From: CBDCFV01 sp965216425
GTDB taxonomy: Bacteria; Chloroflexota; Dehalococcoidia; Lucifugimonadales; UBA3495
Assembly: GCA_965216425.1 (NCBI GenBank)
Contig: CBDCFV010000006.1
Location: 248,001-312,000 of the forward strand
Length of the DNA: 64,000 nt
Reading direction: 5' to 3'
Of the stretch, positions 28,114 to 37,955 are shown in pieces. Positions within the stretch are counted from its first letter, which is position 1, and the number at the start of each line of letters is the position of its first letter. Under the pieces are notes generated by a model. That model was given only the letters and a program-made list of their open reading frames with translations, ran no database searches and was not told the origin of the DNA. The position numbers were made by a program, and so were the translations under genes.

Positions 28114-28348
28114 TGAAGCTCTTGAAAAGGTTGTCGCTGTGGGATCGGGCGTCGCCCCTCGCCATGTGTCGGCCATCGTGCTGGACTTCTTCGTGGATGC
28201 CCGGGTCACATTCTATCTGGTGCTGGCCACCATGGGGGCCGTAGTGGCGGTTGGGTTTGCCCATCTGCTTCTCGCCGCGAGGCGGCTGCACCGGTGGCTT
28301 GTAGACAGGCGGATGGACGATGTTCAACGCCATCTTAAGAAGCCCTAA
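28113..28348 (+). pseudogene. Small single-pass membrane protein, probable frameshift
   Basis: ATG 28113 starts KLLKRLSLWDRASPLAM. The natural continuation, VSAIVLDFFVDARVTFYLVL then ATMGAVVAVGFAHLLLAARRL, lies in another frame from GTG 28166 to TAA 28348. It has one hydrophobic helix and a basic tail (HRWLVDRRMDDVQRHLKKP). Either GTG 28166 is a true start (60 residues) or a base was lost near 28160. Confidence 0.5.
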
Positions 28349-28527
28349 GGTCTTCCTTCCGGTCGCCGCGGCACTCCTGGCCGGCGTTTCTTCACGCAGG
28401 GCTGGTATTTATCTCCCGACGACACCGCCAAAGGTTACGGGCTGGTCAACGAAGATGGGTGCAGTATCGGGTACGTTGATGGTATGCATGGCAACCGGCC
28501 TGACCCGAACCGGTTCATGTTGGCATG
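28320..28527 (+). pseudogene. Small exported protein, frameshifted
   Basis: ATG 28320 gives FNAILRSPKVFLPVAAALLA, a signal- or anchor-like helix. The following sequence reads naturally only in a second frame: FFTQGWYLSPDDTAKGYGLV and NEDGCSIGYVDGMHGNRPDP, ending at TGA 28527. One indel near 28385 would join them into a protein of about 70 residues. The family is not recognised. Confidence 0.45.
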
Positions 28528-28576
28528 AAGACTACGCCTTCCGGCGCGAAATTCTCGGCGGAAGAGAGATAGGCGA

Positions 28577-28792
28577 GTGAAGGAGATTCGGGTCATCAGG
28601 AGTGGTCATATCTGGGAGGCCGAGCACCTGGAAGACGGCCAGCCGGATGCTTACATCGCCGAGTTGTTCGACGGGCACCACATACTGCCCACGCCGTTCA
28701 TGACTTCAATTCCCGTTGAGGAGGTTTGCCGGGAACTGCGCCGGCTTAACCCAGGCGTCATGGTAACGCCGGAAGAGGAGGAGAGTCCGTGA
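28577..28792 (+). CDS. Small acidic hypothetical protein
   Basis: This 71-residue protein has a GTG start at 28577 (AGAGAGATAGGC upstream). It reads EIRVIRSGHIWEAEHLEDGQ and ends in an acidic tail PEEEESP. A strand-rich N-terminus and one helix (EEVCRELRRL) are likely. Its stop overlaps the GTG of the next gene (GTGA), so the two are coupled. Confidence 0.55.
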   Translation: MKEIRVIRSGHIWEAEHLEDGQPDAYIAELFDGHHILPTPFMTSIPVEEVCRELRRLNPGVMVTPEEEESP

Positions 28793-29091
28793 CCCAGGCT
28801 GAAGTGCTCTGCCTGGTGGGACTGTGCTGGAAGGGGTTTGTTTACCTGTGGCATGGGCTGACCCCCTTTGTCCTGGCTGCGTTCCCCACCATCTACCAGG
28901 GCCGTCTGACCCTTTGGTCCATACGCTTGGGCTACGTGCTGGCCATTGGCAAGGTCCTGCTGGGCTACTGGGATGGGATTTGGCCAGCCTGGGTGGTGAT
29001 GGGAGCAGCTGGACTTTGCGCTGGCCTCTACGTTCGCTTGGAGCGCCGCCTGGCATTGAGAGACCATGATGTTGGTGAGAGGAGTCGATGA
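28789..29091 (+). CDS. Multi-pass small membrane protein
   Basis: This 100-residue protein starts at GTG 28789. Three hydrophobic segments are visible: VLCLVGLCWKGFVYLW, LGYVLAIGKVLLGYW and AWVVMGAAGLCAGLYV, followed by a basic tail. The stop overlaps the ATG of the ASCH gene (ATGA at 29088). The layout resembles holin-like or plasmid membrane proteins, but no family was recognised. Confidence 0.55.
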   Translation: MTQAEVLCLVGLCWKGFVYLWHGLTPFVLAAFPTIYQGRLTLWSIRLGYVLAIGKVLLGYWDGIWPAWVVMGAAGLCAGLYVRLERRLALRDHDVGERSR

Positions 29092-29510
29092 AAGCGCTGA
29101 CCCTCTACCAGCCGTGGGCATCGTTGATCGCCATAGGCGCCAAACAGTTTGAGACTCGAAGCTGGCCGGCACCGCGGACGGCCATCGGTGACGTTGTGGC
29201 GATCCACGCCGGGCGCAAGGAAGACCGGAGCTTCCGCTGGGAAGATGATGAAGTCCTCTCCATCCTTGGCTCCGAAGACTTGCCGAAGGGTGCCATTGTC
29301 GCCACTGGCCGCCTCATAAAGGTGCTCCCTACCTCGTCCGCCCAGGTATCCTCACAGGAGATACACCTCGGCGACTATTCCACCGGCCGCTACGCGTGGC
29401 AGTTCGCAGAGGTTGTCCGATTGACTTCGCCCGTGCCGGCAAAGGGACACTTGGGGCTGTGGACCGTTCCGGAAGACCTGGTGAATGACATCCTGCGGCG
29501 CAGTAGATGA
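29088..29510 (+). CDS. ASCH-domain (PUA-like) protein
   Basis: This 140-residue protein starts at ATG 29088 after GAGAGGAGTCG. ALTLYQPWASLIAIGAKQFE followed by TRSWPAP is the ASCH signature (LxxPWAxLIxxGxKxxExRxW), and GAIVATGRLIKVLPT and YAWQFAEVVRLTSPVP complete the beta-barrel. ASCH proteins are RNA-binding or RNase-like regulators and are common in phages and mobile DNA. It appears intact. Confidence 0.75.
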   Translation: MKALTLYQPWASLIAIGAKQFETRSWPAPRTAIGDVVAIHAGRKEDRSFRWEDDEVLSILGSEDLPKGAIVATGRLIKVLPTSSAQVSSQEIHLGDYSTGRYAWQFAEVVRLTSPVPAKGHLGLWTVPEDLVNDILRRSR

Positions 29511-29534
29511 CGCAGCCAGACACAGGAAAATAAC

Positions 29535-29810
29535 ATGCCGATCAAGAACTACACAACCAGAATACCCGCCGACAGGACTGTGGCTGAACTCTCGCAACTC
29601 CTGGCCAAGAAGGGGGCGTCGGAGATCATGACCTCCTTCGGTGATGACGCCAAGCCGGTGGTCCTAAAATGGCGCATCAGATCCAAGCACGGACCTTTGT
29701 CGTTCAGCCTGCCTGTGAGAGTTGACGCTGTATACGAGTTGATGACGCGGCAGAGGGTGATGGTCACCAATGCCACAGCCAGGCGGGAACAGGCCTACCG
29801 CACTGCCTAG
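29535..29810 (+). pseudogene. Mobile-element hypothetical, interrupted by TAG
   Basis: ATG 29535 starts PIKNYTTRIPADRTVAELSQ. The 91-codon frame stops at TAG 29808-29810, but the reading continues naturally as SIIKDWVGAQMSLLETGMVD and FEEVFMPYIL to about 29905. In relatives I recall, the residue before the KDWV block is Trp or a neighbour, so a TGG to TAG change is plausible. The protein type is common in phage-like cassettes; its function is unknown. Confidence 0.55.
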
Positions 29811-29905
29811 AGCATCATCAAGGACTGGGTTGGGGCCCAGATGTCTCTCCTTGAGACGGGGATGGTAGACTTCGAGGAGGTCTTCATGCCCTATATTCTT
29901 CGGGA

Positions 29906-30139
29906 AGGGAGACTCTCTACCAAGCCTTGTCCGAAGGCCGTGTGGAGGCACCGCCAGCAGGGCAGGGGGATGAGGAACTATGAGAACATCGCCAGACACC
30001 GAAGATTTCGAGGACATTGGCCAAGTTGCTCCGGTCGTTGTATATCTAATTGGTGCTTGAGGACCACGTGTCTCTTGGCAGCTATTTGCAACAATAAGGC
30101 GGCCACTGGTATTTCGCTGATAGTCCATAGAAGAGGGAC
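29906..30139. other. Non-coding stretch, nothing recognised
   Basis: Beyond the tail of the interrupted gene no frame resembles a known protein. The last bases include the ribosome site (AAGAGGG) for the next gene. Confidence 0.3.
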
Positions 30140-31236
30140 ATGAGAGACAGCATGGATGACGAATTAGACCAAGAAGGTATCGATAGCCTTGGAGCCGACG
30201 TCCCTTTCGCCACTGACGTGATCGCGGACTTGGTATTCGATATTGCCACACCGGGTATCCCCTCACCTGTCAGGCGAAATTTCGTTAAGGCATTAGCCCG
30301 ACTGTGCTCTGCGGCAATAGAAGTACCCGTGGCTTACCTGGAGGGAAAAGCCGACGAGAGACGGGCAGAAACTGAAGCCCGCATCCGGTTGATCGACGAA
30401 TCGGCAAACCAAATTGCTCAAAGGATGCGGATTGATCCTGAGTACGCGCGTGTTGCGGCACAGAAATTCAGTCAGCGAGTGATTCGGCAGCAAGTTAACT
30501 TGGACATGATTACTCAAAGAACCGCCGTTGAACTAAATGAAGGAGGTCATTTCTCCGAGCAACCAGAAGAGACAGATGACACCATAAACGATGACTGGCT
30601 GAACGCTTTTGAGGCGGAAGCCATGGAGAAAAGCACCGAGGAAATGCAGGCTTTGTTCGGCAAAATCCTAGCTGGTGAAATAAGAAAACCGGGATCCTTT
30701 TCGATAAGGACAATCAAAATACTAGGGAGTATTGATCAAACTGTCGCGAGCCATTTCGTGAGGCTGTGTTCAATGAGTATCTCAAGACAGGACCGCTCAC
30801 ATTTAGTGGCGTCCTTAGGGGGTAATGCCAGTGGCAATGCACTTCAAGAGTATGGGCTCAACTTTTCCGCACTCAATTTGCTGAATGAGTATAGCCTCAT
30901 AATTTCGGACTACAACTCGTGGTGGGAGTTTACGCCTTGTACGCTGTTCCTATCCCAGGTTACTCGGCGATAAGCCTACCTGTGTCGTATCAAGGAAAGC
31001 ATTGGGTGTGGATGCCGAAGTCCACGAGCGACATAGGAAAAAGCATTAGAATAACCGGCGTCGCCATGACTCATGCAGGGCAAGAACTGTTCAACGTTGT
31101 GGACATCCAACCCACAGAACAATACTCGCAAAAGCTATTCGAATTTTTTGGAAGCCTCGGGTTCTTAATGACTGAAGTCCACGATGGGAACCCGCGTCAC
31201 GTAGACGTCAATACCGTTACTGAGTTGGGTATATGA
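30140..31236 (+). pseudogene. DUF2806 protein, frameshifted near C-terminus
   Basis: ATG 30140 opens 277 codons. MQALFGKILAGEIRKPGSFS and IRTIKILGSIDQTVASHFVR match the DUF2806 core, preceded by a charged coiled region (YLEGKADERRAETEARIRLI). After SDYNSWWEF (about 30930) the natural sequence moves to another frame: YALYAVPIPGYSAISLPVSY, ITGVAMTHAGQELFNVVDIQ, ending at TGA 31236. The complete protein would be about 360 residues. DUF2806 genes are frequent in accessory islands; the function is unknown. Confidence 0.6.
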
Positions 31237-31524
31237 TGGCTATCGTGTCTTTGCCCTATTGCTTTCATGCTCGCGTCCATCAAATCGGTAGTTAGCACGT
31301 TACTGCAGGTCCCTAACTAGAGGAGCACCTGCGAAAATGAGTTCCGACCGTTAGACAGAATGGTGTTGTGTGAATCGGACATAGGGCACGCGTCGTGACC
31401 AGGCTCTGCAGGTCCCGCGGAAGGGATAGGGTATGAGAAGGCGTCTATTTGTGGCGGCACGCATCGCCAAGGCCGGCGTGGGTGGTCGCTCCTCTCGCTT
31501 GCGGAAACATTCAGGAAGGGTCAC
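31237..31524. other. Intergenic region
   Basis: Nothing coding was recognised between the DUF2806 gene and the convergent lipoprotein gene. Confidence 0.35.
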
Positions 31525-31923
31525 CTATTCGAGCTGTTCGTCCTCAACGACTTCAGCAAACACTGCCGTGCCGTAGAAAACTATTACGGTCTTGGGCGTG
31601 GCGTCGGTGATGGTCATGGAGGTGAACCCGGTCACGGCATTACCACCACGGTGTCTTATCTGCTCCATAAAGGCGACTGCGATTCCGCAAAAATTACCAC
31701 GCCCCGGTTTTGAGACCATAACGAACCCCTTGGTCTCAACGATCTTCATGTTCGGTATGTTGTCGGTGTTGGATACCATAATCCCGCCGTCTTGGGGAAA
31801 GCAGACCTGTGTGTCAGCGGGCTGAATATCGTCGGATTGAGGACTGCAGGCCAGCAATGCTGATGCCAGAATGCAGCACATGAGGGATGCGATAACACTC
31901 GGCACAGGAACTTGAGGTATCAC
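31525..31923 (-). CDS. Predicted lipoprotein
   Basis: This 132-residue protein has a hydrophobic N-terminus and a lipobox: SVIASLMCCILASALLAC, with cleavage before the Cys after LLA. The mature part reads IVETKGFVMVSKPGRGNFCG and RHRGGNAVTGFTSMTITDAT ... VIVFYGTAVFAEVVE. The GGNAVTGF...FYGTAVFAE pattern recalls the YbjQ/DUF74 heavy-metal-binding-like fold. It is probably anchored in a membrane and exposed outside. It stands alone on the minus strand. Confidence 0.6.
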   Translation of the reverse strand: MIPQVPVPSVIASLMCCILASALLACSPQSDDIQPADTQVCFPQDGGIMVSNTDNIPNMKIVETKGFVMVSKPGRGNFCGIAVAFMEQIRHRGGNAVTGFTSMTITDATPKTVIVFYGTAVFAEVVEDEQLE

Positions 31924-32015
31924 GTTCGCCCAACTCTCCTGCTAGGTGGTTGCTTTCTTGGAAATGCCCCGATCATTATCACAGTCTTGGTTTACCAGGC
32001 CGAACCCCTTTGTCT

Positions 32016-32671
32016 TTAACTCTCCCTCAAAACCCTAGCCACCGTCGTCCTGGACACCCCCAGCCCCGTACCGATCTGTTTCATGCTCAGGCCGTCTCTG
32101 CGGAAAGACCTGGCCAGTTCTACATTCAGGTCCGTCATCTTCCGCGGCGTCCCTAGGGTCTTGCCGTTGGCCCTTGCCTTCTCCAGGTCGGCCTTGGTCC
32201 TTCTCCGGACGCTCTCCAATTTCTGCTGCGCCGCCCAAGTGAAGAAACTAGCCAGTACATCCCCGATCACCGCCTCAGGTGAGTCCGGGTCGGCGTCGAA
32301 GAACCGCGTCCATTGTTGCTCAGATGAGGCGAGGGACCGGACCCGGACCTGACGGGCGCGCAGGTCCCTGAGGGTGCTGACCATATCCATCCAGCGCCGC
32401 CCTATACGGTCCACCGCGGCGACGACACTAAGACATCACTAGGGCCCAAGCGGGCGTTCAGGGCCCGCCAAGCTTTCCGGCTGTTGGTTCCAGTGGTGCC
32501 GGAGACTCCCACGTCCCGGAATATGCGGTCTGGTGGCACGCCGGCGTCACAGAGTTGGAGGACCTGGGCCTCGGGGTCGCTACCCGATTGGCCCTGAGTC
32601 TGTCGCCTGCTGGTCCGTATGTAACCGTAAATCCTGCCCACGCCATCACTATACCTTTTTGTGCCACCCAA
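32016..32671 (-). pseudogene. Serine recombinase, one frameshift
   Basis: The N-terminal frame reads RIYGYIRTSRRQTQGQSGSD (Ser nucleophile region, TSRR) and DRIFRDVGVSGTTGTNSRKA to SDVLV. The second frame continues VDRIGRRWMDMVSTLRDLRA (DRIGR motif), AVIGDVLASFFTWAAQQKLE and a C-terminal helix-turn-helix (LSMKQIGTGLGVSRTTVARV). They join near 32410 with a one-base shift. GTG 32641 is the likeliest start (GRIYGYIR). The product is a resolvase or invertase type. A 24-bp palindrome lies 62 bp upstream. Confidence 0.75.
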
Positions 32672-32702
32672 CTGCTAGCTGGAAATGTCAGTGGTGTGCC
32701 TA

Positions 32703-32726
32703 GCACAAAAACGCGCGTTTTTGTGC
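32703..32726. promoter_or_regulatory. Perfect 24-bp palindrome upstream of resolvase
   Basis: The half-site GCACAAAAACGC (32703-32714) is followed directly by its complement to 32726. Its place between the divergent resolvase and SRAP genes suits an operator or a recombination (res) site. Confidence 0.5.
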
Positions 32727-32851
32727 CTGTGTGCCAGCCGGACACGGTGGCCAGTTGACGCGGCGTTGACGACCCAGACTATAATCGTTGCCCGCCCAAT
32801 TTCTGCCGCGGTCACGGGAACATTAAGACCGGGCACAGCTCAGGTATTGCC

Positions 32852-33592
32852 ATGTGTGGAAGATACAGCTTGGCAGCGGACTTGGACGACAGCCAACAGC
32901 GGTTCGAGTTTTTTGACAGTGAACTGACTCACTCGCCCAGGTACAACATCGCACCCACGCAGCCGGTGCTGGCCGTGACGAACGACGAAGGGAGACAGCC
33001 CGCGTACATGCGTTGGAGGCTTATTCCTTCCTAGGCCAAGACCGTTTCTGTGGGCAACCGCCTTATCAATGCGCGGGCCGAGACCGTCGCGGAACGCCCG
33101 AGTTTTCGCACTGCATTGGCGAGCCGGCGGTGCATGGTCATCGAAGACGGTTTCTACGAATGGCAGAGGATCGGAAACGCCAGAAGGCCCATGCGGGTTT
33201 CGATGAAGTCGGGAGATCTCTTTGCCTTTGCAGGTCTATGGGACTCGTGGCGGGACCCTGCCGGCGATATTGTCAGGTCCTGCACCATCATCACTACCGA
33301 ACCCAACGAACTCCTGCGCCCCATCCATAACCGGATGCCGGTTATCCTGCCGAAGGAGCTGGAATCCTTCTGGCTTGACGACGAAGTGCAGGACCCCTTT
33401 GCCCTTGGCGATATTTTGAGTCCCTATCCTAGCCAAGCGATGCAAGCCTACGAAGTGTCTTCATTGGTCAACCGACCTTCCAACGAAGGCCCTGAAGTGG
33501 CTATCCCCGTTGTGGAAGAAAGCCCTTCATCCGGGGCTCACCAAGCCCAGTTGGTAATGTTCCAGCATGAGGACGATGAGACCCTCACTTAG
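32852..33592 (+). pseudogene. SRAP/HMCES (YedK) peptidase, interrupted by TAG
   Basis: ATG 32852 starts MCGRYSLAADL, with Cys2, the residue that crosslinks to abasic sites in single-stranded DNA in this family. NIAPTQPVLAV, MRWRLIPS, NRLINARAETVAERPSF, RRCMVIEDGFYEWQRIG and RPIHNRMPVIL follow in the family order. The only lesion is TAG at 33032-33034, where relatives have Trp (LIPSWAK), consistent with TGG to TAG. The rest of the 247 codons is intact. The family protects abasic sites during replication. Confidence 0.8.
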
Positions 33593-33749
33593 CCCATCCT
33601 CAATTCTGTCCAACTAAAGAGACCCACCACACTCCATTTCCGTGAACCCGGCTATGCTTCCGTTAGCATTGACCCTGGCCGCGTCCTCATGACACGAATT
33701 GTCTCCGTGTGGTGTAAAATAGTTACCAAGTTACCTCAGGAGCCTCAGC
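33593..33749. other. Spacer with IS3-like terminus
   Basis: TTCTGTCCAACTAAAGAGAC and CCACC at about 33602-33630 resemble the IS3 right terminus seen at 11130-11153. Only this short piece remains. Confidence 0.35.
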
Positions 33750-34046
33750 ATGAAGCCAGTAAAGTGCGACCCGGTGTATCTTCAAATGGCTCGCGCCGCC
33801 TTGATCGAAAAGCTGAGGCCCAGGCTGGAGCCGGTGCTCTCGGATTTGGGTGGAATACAGTCCGTCAGCGGGTTCAAGGACCCGGAGTTCATCAAGGCCT
33901 TCGGCCCGGGCTTGGACAGACTCCCAGACTCCGAACTGGTCAACCAAGCGCTGGCGCTGCTTACCGAGCATGTGGCGGCGGCTCCGGCAGGCAAGACGGG
34001 CCTCCGGTTCTTCGATGCCCGAGTAGCGGACGGAGACAACGCATGA
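33750..34046 (+). CDS. Small protein preceding hsdM
   Basis: This 98-residue protein starts at ATG 33750 behind AGGAG. It reads ARAALIEKLRPRLEPVLSDL and FKDPEFIKAFGPGLDRLPDS. The stop overlaps the hsdM start (ATGA, 34043-34046), so it is translationally coupled to the type I restriction operon and is probably its first gene. No family was recognised. It could be a small controller or accessory protein, but no helix-turn-helix is evident. Confidence 0.6.
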   Translation: MKPVKCDPVYLQMARAALIEKLRPRLEPVLSDLGGIQSVSGFKDPEFIKAFGPGLDRLPDSELVNQALALLTEHVAAAPAGKTGLRFFDARVADGDNA

Positions 34047-35620
34047 CCACAGCTCGAAGACGCCAGACCAGAATCCAACCCGGACCCAAGGGCGCCGACA
34101 CCGACTATAGAGGGGAGCTCTGGCGCATGGCCGACGCCCTCCGCGGCAGCATGGACGCCAACGAGTACAAGCACGTCGTGCTGGGCCTCATCTTCTTGAA
34201 GTACATTTCGGACGCCTTCGAGGAGGCGTACGCTATGCTGGAATCCGAGCGGGACCAGGGCGCTGATCCCGAAGACCCCGACGAGTATCGGGCCCAGAGC
34301 ATCTTCTGGGTGCCGCCCGAGGCCCGGTGGCAGCATCTCCAGAGCCAAGCCCGCCAGCCCACCATCGGCCGCTTGGTGGACGACGCCATGACGGCGGTTG
34401 AGCGGGACAACCCGGCCCTCAGGGACGTGTTGCCCAAGGAATACGGCAGGGACGCCCTGGACAAGCAACGGCTGGGGCAGGTGGTGGACTTGGTCAGCAA
34501 CATCAAGGTCGGCGGGGCCGAGGCCCAAGCCAATGACGTGCTGGGGCAGGTGTACGAATACTTCCTGGAGCAGTTCGCCATCGCCGAGGGCCGCAAGGGC
34601 GGCGAGTTCTACACTCCGCGCTCGGTGGTGCGGCTGCTGGTGGAGATGCTGGAGCCATACCAAGGCCGGGTCTACGACCCTTGCTGCGGCTCCTCGGGCA
34701 TGTTCGTCCAGTCGGTGGAGTTCATCCGCGCCCACGCCACGGGCAACGGCAACGGCGGCAGGGCCAAGGGCGACATTTCCATCTACGGCCAAGAGTCCAA
34801 CTACACAACTTGGCGGCTGGCGAAGATGAACCTGGCCATCCGGGGCATCGAGGGCCAGATCGCCCACGGCGACAGCTTCCACAACGACCGGCACCCGGAC
34901 CTGCGGGCCGACTATATCCTGGCCAATCCGCCCTTCAACGTTTCCGACTGGGGTGGGGAGCGGCTCCGGGACGACAAGCGGTGGGAGTACGGTGCCCCGC
35001 CGGTGGGGAACGCCAACTTCGCTTGGGTGCAGCACTTCCTGCACCACTTGGCGCCCCGCGGAACCGCCGGGTTCGTGCTGGCCAACGGCTCCATGTCCTC
35101 CAACCAGTCGGGCGAGGGGGAGATTCGCAAGAACATCATCGAGGCCGGCTTGGTAGACTGCATCATCGCGCTGCCGGGCCAGTTGTTCCGGTCCACCCAG
35201 ATACCGGCCTGCCTCTGGTTCCTGTCCAAGGAACGCCGCAACGGCCAGCGCCGGGATCGGCAGGGAGAGATCCTGTTCATCGACGCCCGCAAGCTGGGGT
35301 ACATGCTGGACCGCACCCGCCGGGACCTGTCCCCCGATGACATCGCCCGTATCGCAGATACCTACCACGCTTGGCGGGGCGGGGCTGATGAGTATGCCGA
35401 CGTTCCGGGCTTCTGCAAGAGCGCCGCGCTGGAGGAAGTCCGCCGGCACGGGCACGTCCTGACCCCCGGCCGCTACGTGGGCGCTGAGCCGCAGCCCGAC
35501 GACGGCGAACCCTTTCAGGAGAAGATGGCCCGCCTCGCCTCCCAATGGCGGGACCAGCAGGCCGAGGCGGCGAAGCTGGACACCGCCATCGCGGAGAACC
35601 TGGAACGGCTGGGGTTCTGA
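34043..35620 (+). CDS. hsdM: Type I restriction-modification DNA methyltransferase
   Basis: This 525-residue N6-adenine methyltransferase subunit has a helical N-terminus (DYRGELWRMADALRGSMDAN ... VVLGLIFLKYISDAF), GGEFYTPRSVVRLLVEML (about 186), the SAM-binding DPCCGSSGMF (about 213) and the catalytic NPPFN (about 294). FVLANGSMSSNQSGEGEIRK is typical of HsdM. It modifies adenines specified by HsdS and is required for cleavage by HsdR. The start at 34043 is set by overlap with the upstream stop. It is followed after 76 bp by a toxin-antitoxin module rather than directly by hsdS. Confidence 0.92.
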   Translation: MTTARRRQTRIQPGPKGADTDYRGELWRMADALRGSMDANEYKHVVLGLIFLKYISDAFEEAYAMLESERDQGADPEDPDEYRAQSIFWVPPEARWQHLQSQARQPTIGRLVDDAMTAVERDNPALRDVLPKEYGRDALDKQRLGQVVDLVSNIKVGGAEAQANDVLGQVYEYFLEQFAIAEGRKGGEFYTPRSVVRLLVEMLEPYQGRVYDPCCGSSGMFVQSVEFIRAHATGNGNGGRAKGDISIYGQESNYTTWRLAKMNLAIRGIEGQIAHGDSFHNDRHPDLRADYILANPPFNVSDWGGERLRDDKRWEYGAPPVGNANFAWVQHFLHHLAPRGTAGFVLANGSMSSNQSGEGEIRKNIIEAGLVDCIIALPGQLFRSTQIPACLWFLSKERRNGQRRDRQGEILFIDARKLGYMLDRTRRDLSPDDIARIADTYHAWRGGADEYADVPGFCKSAALEEVRRHGHVLTPGRYVGAEPQPDDGEPFQEKMARLASQWRDQQAEAAKLDTAIAENLERLGF

Positions 35621-35639
35621 GGGCGGTCCCTAACCCATC

Positions 35640-35690
35640 GGTGGCTCGTTCGTCGAGTGCGCTATAATAGGCTAGACAGACTGGACGGAG
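35640..35690 (+). promoter_or_regulatory. Promoter of the Phd/VapC module
   Basis: A consensus -10, TATAAT at 35663-35668, lies 29 bp before the antitoxin ATG. GTGGCT near 35641 is a poor -35 match. A dedicated promoter would let the module run independently of hsdM. Confidence 0.45.
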
Positions 35691-35696
35691 TTACCG

Positions 35697-35969
35697 ATGA
35701 CCACCTGGCAATTGCAGGACGCCAAGAACCGATTCAGCGCAGTGGTGGAAGCCGCTCTTACTGGGGAACCCCAGGAAGTTACTCGCAGGGGCAAGCCGGT
35801 CGTGGTGGTGGTCGCCTTTGAAGAATACCAGCGGCTATGCAAAATTGATGCTGAGAACGCCCCTTCGTTCGTCGACCATCTGCTGGCCATTCCCAAGGGC
35901 AGTGACGACGACGGCTTCGAGCTGCCTTGCCGTAACCGAGACTATACGTCCGGGGGCATCGATTTCTGA
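35697..35969 (+). CDS. Phd/YefM-family antitoxin
   Basis: This 90-residue protein begins MTTWQLQDAKNRFSAVVEAA, the DNA-binding Phd/YefM fold (family consensus W-x-L-x-x-A-K-x-x-F-S), followed by GEPQEVTRRGKPVVVVVAFE EYQRL. The C-terminal 30 residues should wrap the toxin. It would repress its own promoter and neutralise the adjacent PIN toxin. Its stop is immediately followed by the toxin ATG. Confidence 0.85.
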   Translation: MTTWQLQDAKNRFSAVVEAALTGEPQEVTRRGKPVVVVVAFEEYQRLCKIDAENAPSFVDHLLAIPKGSDDDGFELPCRNRDYTSGGIDF

Positions 35970-36389
35970 ATGTACCTCCTGGATACGGTGGTTGTTTCGG
36001 CATTGCGACGACCCGAGCGACACGTCCCGGTTGCCCGGTGGTTGCAGAATCAGCCACCTGAGGCTCTGTACATAAGCGTGATCACCGTGGGCGAAATCAT
36101 GTACGGGGCGGCCCAGCAGCGCAGGAAACAGCCAGCATTCGCTGAGTTGTTGGACCGTTGGCTGGATTCTGTGGTGACCTCGTTCCACGAACGTGTCCTT
36201 CCGTTCGATGAGTCGGCAGCCAAGCGCTGGGGACTCCTCCACTCGGAACTGGGTTACACCAATTCCGACCTGCAGATTGCTGCCATCGCCCTTGAACATG
36301 GCCTGACGGTGGTCACTCGCAACGTCAGCCATTTCGAGCCGACGGGCGTTCCGGTGTTAAATCCTTTCAGCCATCAGGAGACGCCATGA
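35970..36389 (+). CDS. VapC-type PIN-domain toxin
   Basis: This 139-residue PIN ribonuclease starts at ATG 35970 with no gap after the antitoxin. YLLDTVVVSALRRPE carries the first acidic residue, ISVITVGEIMYGAAQ the Glu, and NSDLQIAAIALEHGLTVVTR the Asp pair, followed by NVSHFEPTGVPVLNPF. It is expected to cleave tRNA or other structured RNA when free of antitoxin. Its placement inside a restriction-modification operon suggests addiction to that operon. Confidence 0.85.
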   Translation: MYLLDTVVVSALRRPERHVPVARWLQNQPPEALYISVITVGEIMYGAAQQRRKQPAFAELLDRWLDSVVTSFHERVLPFDESAAKRWGLLHSELGYTNSDLQIAAIALEHGLTVVTRNVSHFEPTGVPVLNPFSHQETP

Positions 36390-36414
36390 CAACAGCAACA
36401 GGGGTGCAGGGATA

Positions 36415-36564
36415 ATGACCGTCGATGAGTTGACGCAGTTGCTGGCAAACTACCCTACCCACATGCGCGTGGTCGTCGATAGCTACGAAGAGGGCTACGA
36501 CGACCTGGAGCAAGACCTTATCTCGGTGAAGGAGATACGCTTGGACACCGGTAGGCAGTGGTGA
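36415..36564 (+). CDS. Small 49-residue hypothetical protein
   Basis: ATG 36415 to TGA 36564, with AGGGATA upstream. The product MTVDELTQLLANYPTHMRVV continues with VDSYEEGYDDLEQDLISVKE and ends RLDTGRQW. I recall similar proteins (TVDELIxLLxxYPxDxRVVVxGYExGYDDL) as an uncharacterised family near restriction loci; they are usually longer, so this one may be C-terminally truncated. Confidence 0.5.
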   Translation: MTVDELTQLLANYPTHMRVVVDSYEEGYDDLEQDLISVKEIRLDTGRQW

Positions 36565-36704
36565 GAAGGGCGGTACTGTGATTCATGGGATGTTCGGACG
36601 GAGAGCGCTGTTGTCGTTAACACCTTGGTACTGCCGCGGCCTATGAAATCAGCATGACCACGAACTAATCAAATAAACATTGGCGCCAAGCTAGGCTGGG
36701 CGAC
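36565..36704. other. Spacer upstream of hsdS
   Basis: Non-coding until the hsdS frame, which is already open from 36678 (after TAA) with family-like sequence ARLGDLG at 36690-36710 but no ATG or GTG in frame. Confidence 0.4.

Positions 36705-37951
<1,247 letters not shown>

Positions 37952-37955
<4 letters not shown>

Noticed and set aside
5649..33034. Reassignment of TAG as a sense codon
   Set aside because: TAG also ends intact genes at natural positions (DUF5678, partner A, SDR at 61530), and the interrupted positions would need several different amino acids.
33782..35545. 587-codon open frame on the minus strand opposite hsdM
   Set aside because: It is a composition shadow: hsdM on the plus strand has all methyltransferase motifs, and the antisense product resembles nothing.
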